IMG/VR virus record: IMGVR_UViG_3300037156_000058
Location: 1 to 64,000 of that record
Reading direction: 5' to 3' (one strand)
From: a virus
Length of the DNA: 64,000 bases
Positions 7,070 to 14,006 of this stretch are shown in pieces (within the stretch, counting starts at the first letter, position 1; every line of letters begins with the position of its first letter). The notes beneath the pieces are model-generated. The model saw nothing but the letters and a program-made list of their open reading frames with translations, was not told where the DNA came from and made no database searches. Position numbers and translations under genes: made by a program.

Positions 7070-7278
7070 ATCCAACTCCCGAAGTTATTCAGGCCGCCAC
7101 AGACCGTCTGCGGGCTGCGTTTATGCGGTACTCAATTGCCGGTCTGCGCTGGGATTACTGCTGCAATATCCACGAAGATACCCGGCAACTGATCCGCGAT
7201 GAGTTGGCGCGCCGAAGATTCCGTATGGCGACTTTCATGGCGATGGGCCGCGGCGAACGTGAAGTAGGGCGATTTTGA
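7066..7278 (+). CDS. 70-residue basic helical protein, unknown
   Basis: ATGA-coupled start. Predicted helical and basic (ELARRRFRMATFMAMGRG). Two adjacent Cys in RWDYCCNIHED. Nothing recognised. The stop overlaps the TTG of the disrupted gene that follows. Confidence 0.6.
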   Translation: MNPTPEVIQAATDRLRAAFMRYSIAGLRWDYCCNIHEDTRQLIRDELARRRFRMATFMAMGRGEREVGRF

Positions 7279-7514
7279 TCGAAGACGTAATTTCCTGCTT
7301 CGTTTGCAGCGAGCCGACCGGATGTCGGCATTTAGAACGTGATCTACGTCCGTTCATTGCCGCTCAGCGCCGCGCAGGAGCGATACTAAGCCAGCGCGCG
7401 GTAAATTCCATTGAGTAAGCGGCCCTGCGCGAATACGTGGCCCGTGTGGTCAAGCACAGTCGGTATAAACGACAGGAACAGTCGGCGGAGATGGGATTCG
7501 GGAGGAAATCATGA
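7275..7514 (+). pseudogene. Small gene split by an in-frame TAA
   Basis: TTG 7275 overlaps the previous TGA. The frame reads a Cys-containing segment (CFVCSEPTGCRHLERDL, then RRAGAILSQRAVNSIE) to TAA at 7416-7418. It continues open for 31 more codons (AALREYVARVVKHSRYK ...) to TGA 7512-7514, which forms ATGA with the next start. Both halves keep coding-like composition. This is best explained by a recent nonsense mutation (for example CAA to TAA); a 47-residue product may still be made. Confidence 0.5.
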
Positions 7515-7789
7515 GCGTGAAATGGGAAACAGTAAAAGTTGGGGACGTCCTGTGGGATAAGCAGCGTCAGAAGATGGGGAACACTACCATGAGTCGAGAC
7601 GCTATTTTCTCTGTACGTGTGGAATCCATCAATTACGCGCACGGTACTGCGATAGCATCGTGGAACGGAAATCCGGCGAGATGGTACCACAGGAGCGGAA
7701 TCGAGCGCCTGTATCGCAATAAGCCGAAAACCAAACCGAGCATATTCGACAGAGCGCTGGAAGCTGTGAAGGGGAAAGTAGATGTCTGA
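7511..7789 (+). CDS. 92-residue beta-rich protein, unknown
   Basis: GGGAGGAA site before ATG 7511. The first 70 residues alternate short strands (WETVKVGDVLWD, FSVRVESINY, TAIASWNG, RWYHRSGIERLY), like a small SH3/barrel fold. Common phage early-gene type, not nameable. Overlaps the next gene by 8 bp. Confidence 0.6.
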   Translation: MSVKWETVKVGDVLWDKQRQKMGNTTMSRDAIFSVRVESINYAHGTAIASWNGNPARWYHRSGIERLYRNKPKTKPSIFDRALEAVKGKVDV

Positions 7790-8312
7790 AATCGAGAACG
7801 AATTGTCGGAACCAGCAAAACGATACAAAGCGGAGAATGTCGTGTGCATGAACTGCGCGAGATCTCTGATCCCCGGCTGGATGCAGATGCCGGGACACGA
7901 CGGCGAAGCGTGCGAATCGTGCAATGGAAGTGTAAAATCGGATACCCCGCAAGATCCCTGCTACCCGGCGCTGAACAGGGAGCGCGGAGAGTTGATCGCG
8001 GAGAGCATTGCCGGGACGTTGACAGAGGGCGGAATACATCGCCTCACGTATCTGAACGGCTATACGGACGCCCATATTGCCCTAATGGCGCCGCACGATA
8101 CTTCGGTGCTGGATGCGCTGGAGGAAATCACCGGCACGGGGAAGTCGAAAGACCTGCTGGCCGCACTGAAGGAATGCCAAGTTGCATTTAAGGCAATGGA
8201 GCAGTCACCCGCGATCATGATGCGTGTGTCTGAGGAGCAGTATGATACTTGGTTCATTAAACTGGCAATGGACGTCCAATCCGCGATATCGCGTTACGAA
8301 GGGAAATCATGA
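7782..8312 (+). CDS. 176-residue zinc-ribbon protein, unknown
   Basis: CxxC pairs at CMNCARSL and CESCNGS form a probable N-terminal zinc ribbon. The rest is helical. ATGA-coupled to the coiled-coil gene downstream. Function unknown. Confidence 0.6.
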   Translation: MSEIENELSEPAKRYKAENVVCMNCARSLIPGWMQMPGHDGEACESCNGSVKSDTPQDPCYPALNRERGELIAESIAGTLTEGGIHRLTYLNGYTDAHIALMAPHDTSVLDALEEITGTGKSKDLLAALKECQVAFKAMEQSPAIMMRVSEEQYDTWFIKLAMDVQSAISRYEGKS

Positions 8313-9016
8313 GCACATTGAGAGATGACTTACTTAGCAGGGAAGTTGTGTTGAATCTGATCTGGCTGCGGAAGAGCCCGAATCCGATGGCGTGCGATGA
8401 CTCGCTAGATAAGCACGACGCAGCCCAGCGCGCCGACCTGTTCCGCGTTTCCAACGAACTGTGCGGCCTGAAAACAGTTCTCGGGTGCCAGAACGGAACA
8501 GTCCAAGACGCGATAGCCTCCGTCGAAGCGAAAGACGCCTACATCACGGAGTTGGGGGAACGCTGTAAATCTCTTGATGCGGGCGCATTGCCGCGGAGGC
8601 AGAGGATAGCTCAACTGGAGTCCGAGGTCCAGCGGATCACAGAAGCATTGGCCTCAGCAGTAGGGTCTTCAGAGGATCGCCTGCGGCAGATACGGGCCAT
8701 AGGGAAGGAACTTGCGGAAGCGAAAACCGCCTATCAAGGTTTGTTCGACTCGCTGGAAATAGTGGGCGAGGAAAGGGATGAATTACGGGGTGAATTGAAT
8801 TCCCTTAACGCGGAATTGAATGCGCAGGCCGAGACGATCCGTGCCCTCCGCGCCCGGCTGCAGGGGGCTGAGAAGGACACGAGGCGGTTGGATTGGATAC
8901 AGGGGAAAAGTGACTTATGTCGTGTAGATAACGATGCCGGTATCTCGCTCTCATGGAATCAGCGGACGCTTCGTGAGGCCATCGACGCCGCAATGGGCGA
9001 GAAGGAGGGGAAATAG
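8309..9016 (+). CDS. 235-residue coiled-coil protein, unknown
   Basis: Residues about 60-200 form long heptad-rich helices (LESEVQRITEALASAVGSSE, ELRGELNSLNAELNAQAET). The segment around ELNSLNAELNAQAETI recurs in the protein at 9421 (ELNSLNTELNAQAETI), so the two share a duplicated coiled-coil module. TAG overlaps the next GTG. Confidence 0.65.
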   Translation: MSTLRDDLLSREVVLNLIWLRKSPNPMACDDSLDKHDAAQRADLFRVSNELCGLKTVLGCQNGTVQDAIASVEAKDAYITELGERCKSLDAGALPRRQRIAQLESEVQRITEALASAVGSSEDRLRQIRAIGKELAEAKTAYQGLFDSLEIVGEERDELRGELNSLNAELNAQAETIRALRARLQGAEKDTRRLDWIQGKSDLCRVDNDAGISLSWNQRTLREAIDAAMGEKEGK

Positions 9017-9255
9017 TGACTAAGGGGGCTCTTGATGTTCTCATCCAGATGCAGGACGGCGTAGAATTCGCTTACGAAAACGGATGCGGGTACCTTGCAA
9101 ATCGGCGTGTAAAGAACGCCAGCAAGATTCTCATGGAATTGCTACGTATAATGGAGATCCGAAAGGTTGACACGGGCATGGAACCTACAGAGATATACCG
9201 CATTGGAGAAACAGGCCGGGAAATACTGAAGAAGGGGGGCCGTAATGCCGATTGA
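9016..9255 (+). CDS. 79-residue helical protein, unknown
   Basis: GTG start overlapping TAG, with GGAGGGG upstream. Helical, with a central RRVKNASKILMELLRIMEI. Overlaps the next small gene by 11 bp. Not recognised. Confidence 0.55.
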   Translation: MTKGALDVLIQMQDGVEFAYENGCGYLANRRVKNASKILMELLRIMEIRKVDTGMEPTEIYRIGETGREILKKGGRNAD

Positions 9256-9421
9256 CCCGAAAGTGTGGATACAATGCCTGGCCGACTGCATATGCCACAA
9301 ATGTGGAGGCCCAACGGAATACCGGATTGTAGAGGATTCAGAAGGCCACGAGGATGTTAATCACCGGTGCAAGGACGAAAAGTGCATGGCGACTCGATGG
9401 GTAGATGGGAGCGATGCGTAA
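9245..9421 (+). CDS. 58-residue zinc-binding protein
   Basis: Starts MPIDPKVWIQCLADC. Cys pairs at CICHKCGG and RCKDEKC form a probable zinc ribbon. The stop shares a base with the next start (TAATG). Its first six residues are the same as those of the next gene, which points to a duplication. An AAGGGGGGCCGT site precedes it. Confidence 0.6.
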   Translation: MPIDPKVWIQCLADCICHKCGGPTEYRIVEDSEGHEDVNHRCKDEKCMATRWVDGSDA

Positions 9422-10143
9422 TGCCTATTGACCCAAAGGATACTTATGCCGAGATTTGCAAGCGGGGGTGCGAGTGGTGCGCAAAGGGACATACTGCAAC
9501 CGTCGATAGAGGAACAGTTCACAAAGTTTATTCCATGAAATCGACAGCCCCGGACTGGCAAAAAGACGAAAGAGTCAAAGGATTTTCAGAATACTTTCGA
9601 TGCACCGCCTTTACCCGCGATCAGGTAATCGAGCGTCAAGCCACCGAGCTTACCGCGCAGGCCGAAATACTTCAGTTGAGAGAGCAGGAGTTGAACTCTC
9701 TCAATACAGAATTGAACGCTCAGGCCGAGACGATCCTGCGGCTGGAGATGGCTAATGTCGAAGCCCATGATGTAGCGACGGAACAACAGGAAATGCGTAT
9801 AGAGCAGAACGAGACGATCCAGCGACTGCGAGATGCGGTGGAAGGATTACTGGTCATGATGGATTACGGACCCAAACCGCAGAAACTTGATGCTGCACTC
9901 ACTTGGCGACAAAATGACGAACTGGCGAGATCGAACGCGCTCAGCGCTCTTGCTGACCAGCCAGCGCCGCCCGCTCCAGCAGAGAGGGAGTGGCGGGCGC
10001 AGCATCGTCAGTTCCCGGGCATCGCAGTAAAGATTAGCCGATCCTGCGAATGGCAATCCTCCATCAATCCGGATTACCAATTGCAGTACTCCGACGACGG
10101 CGGAAAAACGTGGACCGACGCGGAGGTTACCGATGGAAAGTAA
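9421..10143 (+). CDS. 240-residue coiled-coil protein with N-terminal Cys motif
   Basis: Start 9421 is chosen from the TAATG overlap. It begins MPIDPKDTYAEICKRGCEWC, then a long coiled coil (ERQATELTAQAEILQLREQE and onward), and ends with a beta segment (PDYQLQYSDDGGKTWTDAEV), a typical phage C-terminal module. Shares modules with 8309 and 9245. Function unknown. Confidence 0.6.
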   Translation: MPIDPKDTYAEICKRGCEWCAKGHTATVDRGTVHKVYSMKSTAPDWQKDERVKGFSEYFRCTAFTRDQVIERQATELTAQAEILQLREQELNSLNTELNAQAETILRLEMANVEAHDVATEQQEMRIEQNETIQRLRDAVEGLLVMMDYGPKPQKLDAALTWRQNDELARSNALSALADQPAPPAPAEREWRAQHRQFPGIAVKISRSCEWQSSINPDYQLQYSDDGGKTWTDAEVTDGK

Positions 10144-10465
10144 GACGACGTTGAAGCCGTGCCCGTTTTGCGGATGCCTGGCTTCCTTGTGCCAACGTAA
10201 TGGGGAGTTTCTAGCGGAGTGCGACAACCCGGAGTGCTCCGTAAACCCGTGTGCGGCAGAGGATTCCGAGGCTGCGGCGGTAGATGTGTGGAACACGCGC
10301 CCTCAGGACGCGATCCTCGAAGCGGCTCAACGGGTGGCGGATGCGCAGCGACGGTGGATGACCTGCGATTTGCCTGAATATGAATACGTATTGGCGGCTA
10401 GTGAATTTCGAAATTCCGTAAACGCCCTCGCCGCGCTGCTGCCCGCTAAAGGAGAGAAGCCATGA
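10133..10465 (+). CDS. Lar-like restriction-alleviation family protein
   Basis: LKPCPFCGCLASLCQRNGE then a CDNPECSVNP pair and a terminal VDVWNTRP are the signature of the Lar-type zinc ribbon found in many phages (KPCPFCG ... W-N-R). In known members Lar alleviates type I restriction; here only the fold is supported. Residues 60-110 are an added helical tail. Overlaps the previous gene by 11 bp. Confidence 0.65.
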   Translation: MESKTTLKPCPFCGCLASLCQRNGEFLAECDNPECSVNPCAAEDSEAAAVDVWNTRPQDAILEAAQRVADAQRRWMTCDLPEYEYVLAASEFRNSVNALAALLPAKGEKP

Positions 10466-10677
10466 GCGTTGACATGACCGACCGGAGATTTACCTATTCA
10501 CTACGCGTGTATTGTGATTCTCCCGGATGCGCAACATTCGAGGAAATCATCGGGAAAACTCAGCAAGGGTGTTTACGCCGCGCTGAACGTGAAGGGTGGA
10601 CAGTCACAAAGAACCGCTTATTTACGGCATGCCCAGCATGTACGAAGAAGCTTACCGCGATAAAGGATATAGTATGA
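10462..10677 (+). CDS. 71-residue zinc-finger protein
   Basis: ATGA-coupled. Cys at YCDSPGC and ACPACTKK could bind one zinc. Basic C-terminal half. Unknown function. Its TGA overlaps the next ATG. Confidence 0.6.
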   Translation: MSVDMTDRRFTYSLRVYCDSPGCATFEEIIGKTQQGCLRRAEREGWTVTKNRLFTACPACTKKLTAIKDIV

Positions 10678-11021
10678 CGGACGCAGAAATCACGAAACTG
10701 ATCGCAACGCGCGTGATGGGCTGGACGTGGCACCAGAGAAGCGCATGGGTCGATCAGGAGGAAGGGAATGAAGATCGGGGGGCATGGGAATGTAACAACC
10801 GATACGCCTATGGCCGCTACTTCAACCCGCCCGAATCCATCGCCGACGCGTGGCTCGTGGTCGAGAAATTGCGGGAACTGGACAATTATGTGCGTATTGA
10901 GCTACATCCTTCAGGTCAGTGGTGCCACGTAGCCGTTTGGAGACACGGAAAGATTACGAACATCAGGTCCGATACCGCCCCTATGGCGATTTGCCTGGCG
11001 GCACTGAGCGCGGTTAACTAG
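10674..11021 (+). CDS. Phage ABA-sandwich-type protein
   Basis: 115 residues from ATG 10674 (ATGA overlap; a longer upstream frame is the neighbour's shadow). Begins MTDAEITKLIATRVMGW and contains FNPPESIADAWLVVEKL, the hallmark of the phage ABA sandwich domain family. The family is common in phage accessory regions and its function is unknown. Confidence 0.65.
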   Translation: MTDAEITKLIATRVMGWTWHQRSAWVDQEEGNEDRGAWECNNRYAYGRYFNPPESIADAWLVVEKLRELDNYVRIELHPSGQWCHVAVWRHGKITNIRSDTAPMAICLAALSAVN

Positions 11022-11029
11022 GAGAAGGT

Positions 11030-11248
11030 ATGAACGATACTGCCGCAATCGCGATAGCTGAAGCTGTGGCGGGTTTGGATCTCACTCCGCCAGATTCTAA
11101 ATGCCCGGTTGAGGTCTGCCGGAAATGCCGGAAGAGCCCAGTTTGGTCCCTTTCAACAAGAGGAATCTGTCTTAAATGCTGGCGGTTACGCAAGCGCTCA
11201 GAATCGACTCCCTGGCCCACTGATTCCTTGCTGACTGAATCCCGTTAA
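11030..11248 (+). CDS. 72-residue zinc-finger protein, end of the (+) run
   Basis: AGGAGAAGGT precedes ATG 11030. Cys at VCRKCRK and GICLKCWRLRK form a probable zinc ribbon with a basic face. Its 3' end overlaps the end of the convergent lysozyme gene by 77 bp, so the two operons read into each other. Confidence 0.55.
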   Translation: MNDTAAIAIAEAVAGLDLTPPDSKCPVEVCRKCRKSPVWSLSTRGICLKCWRLRKRSESTPWPTDSLLTESR

Positions 11249-11741
11249 GCTCCGGCCGCTCGATTCGGTGAGATTCCCGAGCTGCAGTAACGTAGTCGCC
11301 AGCGTCCATAGCAGACCACATGCGCGGAAATGGCTTGCCGGTGTTGTACAGGCAATCCAATGCGGCATCTCGACACCCTGACGGCCATGCGCTCGATTGC
11401 GGATGCAGGCGCCCGAGCAGAGCAATCGTCTTGCCCATGTCGGCAGCTTTCAGGGCGTCGATCTGCGCATCGGTCAGGCGGCAGACCGTAGCTTCCTCAT
11501 ACGCTCCCGCTGCGAGGCCGGGAGCCATTCGTTTTACATTGGCCCAGTCTTCCTCCGCCCACTCGTCCTGGAACGCGCCTACGGCGTCCAGCCTGGTAAA
11601 CAGGGCATGCCCGACGCCGCAGGTTGGAGTCCCCCCGCCGTCTGCGTAAATCCAGCGCGACCGTCCTTCGAACTCGTCGAGCGCTTCGGACCAGCTCATC
11701 GGCATTATCGAGCCATCCACCACCGGAGCCTGACTACTCAC
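11172..11741 (-). CDS. Endolysin, T4-type lysozyme (GH24)
   Basis: 189 residues, start at 11741 fixed by ATGA overlap with the gene upstream. E25, D34 and T40 in DEFEGRSRWIYADGGG and PTCGVGHA have exactly the spacing of the catalytic E, D and T of T4 lysozyme. A late RNQWARESIL matches the conserved C-terminal part. It would cut the peptidoglycan glycan chain to release progeny. No signal peptide, so a holin is needed; candidates lie just upstream. The 3' end overlaps the convergent gene at 11030-11248. Confidence 0.85.
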   Translation of the reverse strand: MSSQAPVVDGSIMPMSWSEALDEFEGRSRWIYADGGGTPTCGVGHALFTRLDAVGAFQDEWAEEDWANVKRMAPGLAAGAYEEATVCRLTDAQIDALKAADMGKTIALLGRLHPQSSAWPSGCRDAALDCLYNTGKPFPRMWSAMDAGDYVTAARESHRIERPELNGIQSARNQWARESILSACVTASI

Positions 11742-11953
11742 GAAATGACTCCCTGCCGAAGTAATTCGTCAAGCGCCCTCTGCGCCACATCGATCCGCAA
11801 TTGCTTTTCGGCTGTGCCAAGTTGGTCCCATGGGGCGTCGGGATATGCTTCTGTGGGCGCCAATAGAGAAAGTTCCGCCCGTGCCGATTGCATGGACACC
11901 GCCAAGGACACAGCGTTGAATCTCTTTTGGTCGAACGTTCCATTAAGGATCAT
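11738..11953 (-). CDS. 71-residue helical protein of the lysis cassette
   Basis: Lies between the holin-like gene and the lysozyme, coupled to both by ATGA-type overlaps. Helical, with repeated Ala/Leu (QKRFNAVSLAVSMQSARAEL). No hydrophobic segment. Could be a spannin-like or regulatory protein; nothing specific recognised. Confidence 0.6.
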   Translation of the reverse strand: MILNGTFDQKRFNAVSLAVSMQSARAELSLLAPTEAYPDAPWDQLGTAEKQLRIDVAQRALDELLRQGVIS

Positions 11954-12240
11954 TTCGCTTCTCCCGCATCAACCGCTGGGGCCTGCGCTTCGACGCGAAC
12001 TTCCGTGACCTGTGACATGGCCACGGAGGCCGTGGATGGGCTCGCTGCCGCGACCTCTTCCACGGTCGAGTGTACGTTGGTGGACTTGCTCGTAAAGCCG
12101 AGCGCAAGCACCCCGCCACCCATGACGTACTTGGCGATTTGCACGACGACCGGGTAATGGACGAAAGTCTCCGGGCTGAAGACAACAAACCCAGCAACGA
12201 AGACGACGATCCCAGAAAGGGACGTGGGCCAGCTTTTCAC
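11950..12240 (-). CDS. Putative holin, two transmembrane segments
   Basis: 96 residues from GTG 12240, chosen because CGGAG lies 6 nt upstream and the start overlaps the previous stop (GTGA). Helices at about residues 6-25 (LSGIVVFVAGFVVFSP) and 33-48 (QIAKYVMGGGVLALGFTS), then a long Ala/Val/Ser tail. A short protein with two helices next to the lysozyme fits a holin. An upstream ATG at 12396 is rejected. Confidence 0.6.
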   Translation of the reverse strand: MKSWPTSLSGIVVFVAGFVVFSPETFVHYPVVVQIAKYVMGGGVLALGFTSKSTNVHSTVEEVAAASPSTASVAMSQVTEVRVEAQAPAVDAGEAK

Positions 12241-12419
12241 AGCACACTCCGTGAAATCTTCCAAAACAGACGGAGCATGGCAATCCTCGTTCGCCAGCCG
12301 CGATTCGTGCCAGAGGGAAGGACTACCGAGTAGCGCAGCGCGAACGCGATGCGGTCCGTTCGCTTCCGGAGTGATGGACCTTGATCTATGTACCACGGTA
12401 TGCGGAGGCTGTTGTGCAT
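12237..12419 (-). CDS. 60-residue basic protein, uncertain
   Basis: Begins MHNSLRIPWYIDQGPSLRK and ends KISRSVL with TGA overlapping the holin GTG. Third-position GC is high, as in real genes here. No clear ribosome site, and the start lies just after a terminator, so it may be read from a weak promoter or not at all. The longer frame from 12581 is rejected because it crosses the terminator. Confidence 0.4.
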   Translation of the reverse strand: MHNSLRIPWYIDQGPSLRKRTDRIAFALRYSVVLPSGTNRGWRTRIAMLRLFWKISRSVL

Positions 12420-12437
12420 GGATTCAGGATACCGCAC

Positions 12438-12480
12438 AAAAAACCGCCCCGGTTCCTTGTCGCAGGAGTTGCCGGGGCGG
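12438..12480 (-). terminator. Rho-independent terminator
   Basis: On the minus strand CCGCCCCGG (12480-12472) pairs with CCGGGGCGG (12452-12444), a 9-bp GC stem, and is followed by six T. It would end transcripts of the structural operon arriving from 12651 upward and separates them from the lysis genes. Confidence 0.8.
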
Positions 12481-12616
12481 GTACTGTACTGCGCGGGTTG
12501 TATGGGTGATATTGTGAGGGACGCGCCGCCAGCCCTCTTTGTTTTCGCTTTATCCGTCGTTCCGGTCACGTACCGGACCACTCGTTAGGCGATGGCCTTA
12601 TGGATGAGTAAATTCC

Positions 12617-12646
12617 ATCTTACACCCGGACGCCGGGAGATTGCAA
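12617..12646 (-). promoter_or_regulatory. Weak promoter candidate before the lysis genes
   Basis: Minus strand TTGCAA (12646-12641), 18-bp spacer, TAAGAT (12622-12617). The spacer contains the small palindrome CCCGG-CGT-CCGGG. It lies upstream of the terminator, so it could not by itself bypass it without readthrough. The remaining 12481-12650 shows no convincing gene. Confidence 0.2.
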
Positions 12647-12650
12647 GACT

Positions 12651-12923
12651 TTACTGCGCTGCCGGGGCAGTCGCCTTGCTGGTGAACACGCCAGCAGCAT
12701 TCAGCAGCGCAACGGCGATACCGATTGCCTTAACGAGCGCAGCCAGAAACGCGGTCTGATTGCCCCACGACTTCTGGAGATCCTGCTCTGTCTCGAAAGC
12801 CGCCTGGCCGATTGCAAGCCCGGCATCGAGCTTCGCCTTTCCCTGTCCAGAGATAGGTATTTCCGCTTCTATGACCTTCGCAATGGAGAAAGCCTGCGGG
12901 ATGAGAGATAGCCACTTAAACAT
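12651..12923 (-). CDS. Holin-like small membrane protein
   Basis: 90 residues, GAGGA 5 nt before ATG 12923. A short N-terminal amphipathic part (MFKWLSLIPQAFSIAKVIEA), then a C-terminal hydrophobic helix (LVKAIGIAVALLNAAGVF). Similar small proteins accompany phage tail and lysis genes, and it is a second holin or antiholin candidate. The terminator lies downstream. Confidence 0.55.
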   Translation of the reverse strand: MFKWLSLIPQAFSIAKVIEAEIPISGQGKAKLDAGLAIGQAAFETEQDLQKSWGNQTAFLAALVKAIGIAVALLNAAGVFTSKATAPAAQ

Positions 12924-13041
12924 GTTTTTCCTCGATTCTGAATTTGCTCCCGGTGCAGGTGGCTAACGACAGCGGAACCGAGGGATGACGCCGCGCCAGT
13001 ACCGTTGCCGGGAACAGGACCATCTTATCACGTTTTCGGCG

Positions 13042-13365
13042 TTACGGTTTATCGCAAACTTCAGTTCGTACGACTTCAGCCCTTCCGGTCCCGTTCCACG
13101 TTGCCACAAATACCGGAGTAAGACTATTCATGCTGCCATCGCGGTCATCGTAGGGGTATTTCTTGTCCGGGTCGGGGAAGTTTTCCCACTTCATTCCGAA
13201 TAGTGTCGCCTGATCCCGCGCCCACGCAATGGCCGGTTCCTTGCGGCTGAACGTGCAGGAATTTCCGCCACCAGCGGGAAATAGGATATTCGCCTGATAG
13301 ATGACGAATCTGCCCCACTCGGAAATCTCCAAATCGAGAATCCAGCGCTTTCCTGTGACGAACAT
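13042..13365 (-). CDS. 107-residue protein, unknown
   Basis: GGAGCGTAGGG before ATG 13365. Mixed alpha/beta, aromatic (RWILDLEISEWGRFVIYQAN, TFSRKEPAIAWARDQ). Starts 2 nt after the previous stop. The 118 bp following its stop hold no credible gene. No family recognised. Confidence 0.6.
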   Translation of the reverse strand: MFVTGKRWILDLEISEWGRFVIYQANILFPAGGGNSCTFSRKEPAIAWARDQATLFGMKWENFPDPDKKYPYDDRDGSMNSLTPVFVATWNGTGRAEVVRTEVCDKP

Positions 13366-13367
13366 CC

Positions 13368-13691
13368 CTACGCTCCCACCGGAGCCGCGCCGGATTTAAT
13401 TGTGAATGGGATTCCGCCGATGGTGCCGACGATTCCGGTTGCCATCACTTGCGCCACCAGTCCGCGCCATGCGATTGATTCCGCCATAACGGGCGCCAGA
13501 TCCGCCTGAATCACCGATCCGGCCTGCGCGATCCGATCCGAAAGCAGCGCCGACAGTGCATCGCTGGCCTGCTTGATGGCCGCCTGTTCGTCCGCGGACA
13601 GCGTATCCAAATCCCGCCCGAGCGCCTGCACCACGGGAGCGAGAATACCCGGAAGTTTGCCCGCAAGATCGTTGGTTACGTCGATTCCCAT
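13368..13691 (-). CDS. 107-residue helical protein, unknown
   Basis: GAGGTGAT precedes ATG 13691. Helical, with a hydrophobic C-terminal third (GLVAQVMATGIVGTIGGI) that may be membrane-associated. Holin-like properties are possible. Not recognised. Confidence 0.6.
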   Translation of the reverse strand: MGIDVTNDLAGKLPGILAPVVQALGRDLDTLSADEQAAIKQASDALSALLSDRIAQAGSVIQADLAPVMAESIAWRGLVAQVMATGIVGTIGGIPFTIKSGAAPVGA

Positions 13692-13696
13692 TCAGA

Positions 13697-13765
13697 TCAC
13701 CTCTTCGTCTCGCTGTCGATCTTCTGGACTGCGCCTATGCCTGCCTGATCGAGCCCGAACGCCAT
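13697..13765 (-). CDS. 22-residue micro-ORF
   Basis: ATG 13765 overlaps the previous TGA (TGATG). Encodes MAFGLDQAGIGAVQKIDSET plus two residues, and its end carries the ribosome site of the next gene. It may act as a translational coupler and not as a peptide. Confidence 0.35.
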   Translation of the reverse strand: MAFGLDQAGIGAVQKIDSETKR

Positions 13766-13950
13766 CAGATCACCACTTCTCGGTCCACGTAATCAGCGAC
13801 CTTTTCTAGCGCCTGTGATAACAGCACCACGGCATCAGTAAGGTCTGGGTGGCATCCCGCCGCCTCGACGATCTGCATCGCGTCATAGATAGCCTTCTCC
13901 GCAGGCGTAAACTGGTCGATTCGGTTTCGTCGCGAGATTTCGTTACTCAT
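13765..13950 (-). CDS. 61-residue helical protein, unknown
   Basis: Start ATG 13950 in an ATGA overlap with a 19-codon micro-ORF. Sequence RNRIDQFTPAEKAIYDAMQ then LTDAVVLLSQALEKVADYVD is two helices with a short turn. It is loosely like small phage helical-hairpin proteins (for example the anti-CBASS Acb2 type), but key residues of that family are not visible, so no function is assigned. Confidence 0.55.
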   Translation of the reverse strand: MSNEISRRNRIDQFTPAEKAIYDAMQIVEAAGCHPDLTDAVVLLSQALEKVADYVDREVVI

Positions 13951-14006
13951 CGCGGGCCGTCCAGTTCGTGTGCGAGGTTCAGCATGGCGAGTAGGGCGCG
14001 GATCAT
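13947..14006 (-). CDS. 19-residue micro-ORF linking two genes
   Basis: MIRALLAMLNLAHELDGPR, with ATGA overlaps at both ends (with the lyase stop and the next start). Probably a relay for translational coupling across a 53-nt gap. Confidence 0.35.
   Translation of the reverse strand: MIRALLAMLNLAHELDGPR

Noticed and set aside
12237-12581. 114-residue minus gene starting at 12581
   Set aside because: Crosses a strong intrinsic terminator on its own strand; only the part from 12419 is kept as uncertain.
13765-13950. Acb2-type anti-CBASS protein
   Set aside because: Helical hairpin and size are suggestive but conserved residues of that family could not be seen.
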